64,000 bases of DNA from Halomonas icarae (lineage in GTDB: Bacteria; Pseudomonadota; Gammaproteobacteria; Pseudomonadales; Halomonadaceae). The position numbers were made by a program, and so were the translations under genes. Each line of letters opens with the position of its first letter. Positions within the stretch are counted from its first letter, which is position 1. The notes under the pieces were generated by a model. That model searched no databases. It was not told the origin of the DNA and saw nothing but the letters and a program-made list of their open reading frames with translations. Shown here one piece after another: positions 60,688 to 64,000 of the stretch. The stretch is from the NCBI RefSeq assembly GCF_009901955.1, contig NZ_WUTS01000001.1, positions 682,001 to 746,000 of the forward strand, read 5' to 3'.

Positions 60688-60832
60688 ACTCGAAATCTCC
60701 TTGAGGGACGGCATCGCCATGCGGGGTGTTGGGGGGGCAGCGCCTGGCGGCGTCGTACTTTGGTCGCAATCCACCCGAGCGGTGTTGACGCCTCGTGTGG
60801 TGCCCACTAGGTTTCTACTCTGAAGAATGAAG

Positions 60833-60854
60833 TTCTGCCTTACAGAATTGTAAG
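60833..60854. promoter_or_regulatory. Overlapping inverted repeats between iclR and tctC, likely operator
   Basis: CTTACA (60839-60844) and TGTAAG (60849-60854) form a perfect repeat with a 4-base centre; TTCTG (60833-60837) and CAGAA (60843-60847) form a second one interleaved with it. They sit in the 251-base divergent promoter region, 85-105 bases before tctC. IclR dimers or TctD could bind here. The rest of 60688-60938 shows no clear -35/-10 pair. Confidence 0.5.
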
Positions 60855-60938
60855 CCAGATGACTGAACCCGGCAAGTGGCAGTACCCAGCAAGACGCCTG
60901 CTCTTGCTTTCACCCGACACAATAAAGGGGACACCTTC

Positions 60939-61925
60939 ATGTTGATCAAGACGTCGCTCAGCCTCGCCGCCGTCGCCGCACTGACCGTCGGCGCCGGAAG
61001 TGCCATGGCGTTCGAACCCGAGGGCAAGGTGGAGTGCATCGCGCCCGCGGATCCCGGTGGCGGCTGGGACTTCACCTGCCGCAGCGTGGGCAATGTCCTG
61101 CAGGACCTGGACCTGGTGCCCGGTAACGTTCAGACCATCAATATGGCGGGGGCCGGCGGTGGTGTGGCCTATGCCCATGTGGTGAGCAAGCGTGCCGGTG
61201 ACGAGCAGCTGCTGGTGGCGGCCTCGACCGCCACCACGACCCGCCTGGCCCAGGGCCAGTTTCCGGGCATGGACGCCGACATGGTCAACTGGATCGGGGC
61301 GCTGGGCGCCGACTACGGCGTGATCGCGGTGGCGGCGGACTCCGAGTACCAGGATCTGCCGGCCCTGATGGCGGCGATCGACGAGGATCCCCGCAGCGTC
61401 AAGTTCGCCGGGGGCAGCGCCAAGGGCGGCTGGGACCATCTGAAGGTGCTGATCGCCGCCGATGCCGCCGGTGTCGATGAGCTTCCCCGAATTCCCTACC
61501 TCTCCTACAACAATGGGGGAGAGGCGATGACCCAGGTGGTCGGCGGCCACGTCGATGCCTTTACCGGCGATATCTCCGAGGCTCAGGGCTTTATGGAATC
61601 CGGTGACCTGCGCGTGCTGGCCGTGCTCGCCGAGGAACGTCTGCCCGGCGAGTTCAGCGGCATCCCCACCGCCCGGGAGCAGGGCATCGACGCCCTTGGC
61701 CCTAACTGGCGCGGCTTCTACATGCCCGCCGATATCTCCGACGCGTCCCGTGAGTACTGGCTCGAGGCCATGGATACCATCTATGAGAGCGAGCAGTGGA
61801 AGGAGCTGATGGTCAGCAATGGCCTGATGCCGTTCCATATGACCGCCGAGGAGTTCGAGACCTTCGTCAAGGAGCAGATCGCCGATATCGAGCAGCTCTC
61901 CAAGGACATCGGGCTGATCCAGTGA
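60939..61925 (+). CDS. tctC: Tripartite tricarboxylate transporter substrate-binding protein TctC
   Basis: TctC is the periplasmic binding protein (Bug family) of a Na+-dependent carboxylate importer. The 328-residue precursor has a signal peptide ending GSAMA-FEPEG, then the family motif IAPADPGGGWDFTCRSVG, and GAGGGVAYAHVV and GGWDHLKVLIA. AAAGGGG eight bases before the ATG fixes the start. The gene heads a tctCBA operon, divergent from the TctDE regulators. Confidence 0.93.
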   Translation: MLIKTSLSLAAVAALTVGAGSAMAFEPEGKVECIAPADPGGGWDFTCRSVGNVLQDLDLVPGNVQTINMAGAGGGVAYAHVVSKRAGDEQLLVAASTATTTRLAQGQFPGMDADMVNWIGALGADYGVIAVAADSEYQDLPALMAAIDEDPRSVKFAGGSAKGGWDHLKVLIAADAAGVDELPRIPYLSYNNGGEAMTQVVGGHVDAFTGDISEAQGFMESGDLRVLAVLAEERLPGEFSGIPTAREQGIDALGPNWRGFYMPADISDASREYWLEAMDTIYESEQWKELMVSNGLMPFHMTAEEFETFVKEQIADIEQLSKDIGLIQ

Positions 61926-61930
61926 GTACC

Positions 61931-62377
61931 ATGAACGATCGCATCTTCGGCATTCTGCTGATCACCCTGGCCGTCGCGTACGGCTGGGGTGCCACTCAGC
62001 TTCCGGCGCCCTTCGGCGGCAGCGAGGCGGTGGGGCCCGAAACCTTCCCGCTGCTGCTCTCGGTGGTGCTGGTTCTCTCCAGCCTCTATCTCATCGTGCG
62101 CCCCGATCCCGACAACGCCTGGCCCTGGAGTCGCACCGGCCTGGAGCTGGTGATTGCGGTGGTGGTGCTGGTGCTCTATGCGGCGCTGCTGCAGCCACTG
62201 GGCTTTATCCTCAGCACCACCCTGGCGGTGGGTACCCTGTGCTGGCGGATGGGCAGCGCCCCGCTGCGCGCCTTCATCACCGGGGCGGCCTCCGGGGTGG
62301 GCGTGTTTCTGCTGTTCAACTTTGCCCTCGACCTGGCCTTGCCGTTGGGGCTGCTCTCTTTCCTGGAGGTGAGTTGA
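61931..62377 (+). CDS. tctB: Tripartite tricarboxylate transporter small membrane subunit TctB
   Basis: TctB is the small four-helix membrane subunit that pairs with TctA. The 148-residue protein has a short N-terminal helix (RIFGILLITLAVAYGWGA), FPLLLSVVLVLSSLYLIV, a conserved E-x-V-rich helix (LELVIAVVVLVLYAALLQPLGFIL) and a last helix (FLLFNFALDLALPLG). A GTG at 61922 overlaps the tctC stop (GTGA) and is a possible start adding three residues. The end overlaps tctA by one base. Confidence 0.9.
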   Translation: MNDRIFGILLITLAVAYGWGATQLPAPFGGSEAVGPETFPLLLSVVLVLSSLYLIVRPDPDNAWPWSRTGLELVIAVVVLVLYAALLQPLGFILSTTLAVGTLCWRMGSAPLRAFITGAASGVGVFLLFNFALDLALPLGLLSFLEVS

Positions 62378-63906
62378 TGGAGACCCTCGGCTATCTGATC
62401 GACGGCTTCGGGGTAGCCCTGGCGCCGCATAATCTGATGTTCGCACTGCTCGGCGCCTTCCTGGGCACCCTGATCGGTGCCCTACCGGGCCTGGGGCCAG
62501 CCAACGGGGTCGCGATTCTGATCCCGCTGGCCTTCAGCCTGGGGCTGGCGCCCGAAACGGCACTTATCATGCTGACCGCGGTCTACGCCGGGGCCATGTA
62601 TGGTGGACGGATCTCCTCGATCCTGCTCAATATCCCCGGCGACGAACCGGCGATGATGACCTGCCTGGATGGCTACCCCATGGCCCGTCAGGGCAAGGCC
62701 GCCGAGGCGCTGGCAATCTCTGCGGTGGCGTCGTTCATCGGTAGCCTGATCGCCACCATCGGCCTGATCCTGCTGGCGCCGCTGCTGGCGCGGTTTGCCT
62801 TGACCTTCGGCCCCGCGGAGTATTTCGCGCTGTTTCTGCTGGCGTTTGCCACCCTGGGGGGGATCACCGGCAAGAACCCCATGAAGACAGTGGTGGCGGC
62901 CTGCATAGGCCTGATGATCGCGACGGTGGGCATCGATAACACCGGCGTGCAGCGCTATACCTTCGGTGTGCTGGAACTCTACGAAGGGGTGGACTTCATC
63001 ATCGCCATCGTCGGCCTGTTTGCCATCTCCGAGTTGCTGTTCTTCATCGAGGAGAAGGCCGGCGGCGGCAAGGAGAAGATGGTCGTCAACAAGCTGTCGC
63101 TGAAGTGGGCCGATATCCGCAATATCCTCCCGTCGAGCCTCAGGGGCGGTGTGCTGGGATTTATCGCGGGGGTGCTCCCGGGGGCTGGGGCGTCGCTGGG
63201 CAGCTTTATCGGCTATACCCTCGAGAAGAAGGTGGTCGGCAAGAAGGGCTATTTCGGCCAGGGTGACCCGCGCGGCGTGGCCGGCCCCGAAGCCGGCAAC
63301 AACGGGGCCTCCAGCGGTGCGCTGGTGCCCATGCTGACGCTGGGGGTGCCGGGAAGCGGTACCACGGCGGTACTGCTGGCGCTGCTGATCTCGCTGAACA
63401 TCACCCCCGGTCCGTTGATGTTCACCCAGAACGCCGACATCGTCTGGGGGGTGATCGCGGCGCTGCTTATCGGCAACTTCCTTCTGCTGTTGTTGAACAT
63501 TCCGCTGGTGGGTATCTTCGTGAAGCTGCTCTCGGTGCCGCCGATGTTCCTGCTGCCGGTGGTGACCATGATCGCCTTCGTGGGCATCTACTCGATCAGC
63601 AACACCACCTTCGATCTCTACTTCATGGTGGCCTTCGGCGTCGCCGGCTACCTCTTCCGCAAGCTGGAGATCCCGCTGGTGCCAATCATCCTCGGCCTGC
63701 TGCTGGGGCCGGAGATGGAGAAGAACCTGCGCCACGCCATGGATATCTCCGACGGTGACTGGGCCGTGCTGTGGGACAGCGGCCTGGCCATCGGCCTATG
63801 GGCGTTCGCCGGTCTGGGGCTGATTCTTCCCTATGTCGTTGGCCCTCTGCTGCGTCGACGCATGGGGGTCGCATCGGCATCTTCCGGCAATCCCGAAGGG
63901 GACTGA
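62377..63906 (+). CDS. tctA: Tripartite tricarboxylate transporter large permease TctA
   Basis: TctA is the main permease subunit. The 509-residue protein has about 12 membrane segments and the two internal-repeat family motifs: GTLIGALPGLGPANGVAILIP near residue 35 and GVLPGAGASLGSFIGYTLEKK in the second half, with YAGAMYGGRISSILLNIPGD after the first. Start ATG overlaps the tctB stop (TGATG). The protein ends in a short polar tail. Confidence 0.95.
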   Translation: METLGYLIDGFGVALAPHNLMFALLGAFLGTLIGALPGLGPANGVAILIPLAFSLGLAPETALIMLTAVYAGAMYGGRISSILLNIPGDEPAMMTCLDGYPMARQGKAAEALAISAVASFIGSLIATIGLILLAPLLARFALTFGPAEYFALFLLAFATLGGITGKNPMKTVVAACIGLMIATVGIDNTGVQRYTFGVLELYEGVDFIIAIVGLFAISELLFFIEEKAGGGKEKMVVNKLSLKWADIRNILPSSLRGGVLGFIAGVLPGAGASLGSFIGYTLEKKVVGKKGYFGQGDPRGVAGPEAGNNGASSGALVPMLTLGVPGSGTTAVLLALLISLNITPGPLMFTQNADIVWGVIAALLIGNFLLLLLNIPLVGIFVKLLSVPPMFLLPVVTMIAFVGIYSISNTTFDLYFMVAFGVAGYLFRKLEIPLVPIILGLLLGPEMEKNLRHAMDISDGDWAVLWDSGLAIGLWAFAGLGLILPYVVGPLLRRRMGVASASSGNPEGD

Positions 63907-63925
63907 GCCTTCTCGAGGATGGCGA

Positions 63926-63956
63926 AGCGGGGCGTCGACTCGGTCGGCGCCCCGCT
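63926..63956 (+). terminator. Probable hairpin after tctCBA
   Basis: AGCGGGGCG (63926-63934) pairs with CGCCCCGCT (63948-63956) over 9 bases around a 13-base loop, 20 bases after the tctA stop. Only a CTGT follows, so termination would be weak. The last 44 bases of the window contain nothing I can name. Confidence 0.5.
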
Positions 63957-64000
63957 CTGTCATGCGAGGGGCATGGCTCGCGCACTGCGCTTTTCCTTGT

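Overview
The window is high-GC gammaproteobacterial chromosome with very dense, mostly operonic coding. Protein sequences and gene order (lpt/kds-mla-ibaG-murA-hisGD-algW; dolP-diaA-yraN-lpoA-rsmI-rnpB-dcw; lpxC-dciA-secA) fit the Halomonas/Pseudomonas side of the class, and Halomonadaceae is my best guess. That placement is inference from memory of the families; no search was run. I see no insertion sequence, phage, CRISPR array, tRNA or rRNA. The only non-coding RNA gene is rnpB.

Layout. 1-6.1 kb is an outer-membrane lipid block: lptC (cut by the window edge), kdsC, kdsD and a Ca2+/Na+ antiporter on the minus strand, divergent from mlaFEDCB. 6.2-9.8 kb holds ibaG, murA, hisG (short form) and hisD. 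9.9-13.9 kb holds the periplasmic protease algW/degS, a Nif3-like protein, zapG and zapE. 14.0-19.1 kb carries rplM-rpsI, the cytochrome bc1 operon petABC and sspAB. 19.2-23.4 kb has the dolP-diaA-yraN-lpoA operon divergent from rsmI. 23.5-41.6 kb is rnpB followed by a nearly complete division and cell wall cluster (rsmH, ftsL, ftsI, murE, murF, mraY, murD, ftsW, murG, murC, ddl, ftsQ, ftsA, ftsZ, lpxC) with no mraZ. 41.7-47.7 kb holds dciA on the minus strand, then a small secreted-type ORF, secA, argJ and a Nudix-ThiE fusion. 47.8-54.3 kb is a minus-strand run: NCS2 permease, aromatic aminotransferase, phhB, recQ and cfa. 54.5-56.9 kb carries an NSS transporter and a uroporphyrinogen methyltransferase. 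56.9-63.9 kb is a tricarboxylate uptake system: iclR-tctD-tctE plus a solute-binding protein on the minus strand, divergent from tctCBA.

How the genes work together. Much of the window builds and partitions the envelope: LPS core sugar synthesis and export, phospholipid asymmetry (Mla), peptidoglycan precursor synthesis from MurA to MurG/FtsW/FtsI, the divisome, lipid A commitment (LpxC), and envelope stress control (AlgW, DolP, LpoA). The tct block is a self-contained import and sensing unit.

The most interesting object is the 123-codon ORF at 42224-42595, directly upstream of secA. It has a signal-peptide-like N-terminus, ends in an Arg-Arg-Gly-Pro-Pro segment eight residues before its stop, and is followed by a nested hairpin. 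The 5' arm of that hairpin would be covered by a ribosome paused on those codons. This is the architecture of the SecM-secA translational arrest switch, although overall resemblance to SecM is slight. I propose it as a candidate undescribed SecA-monitoring arrest peptide.
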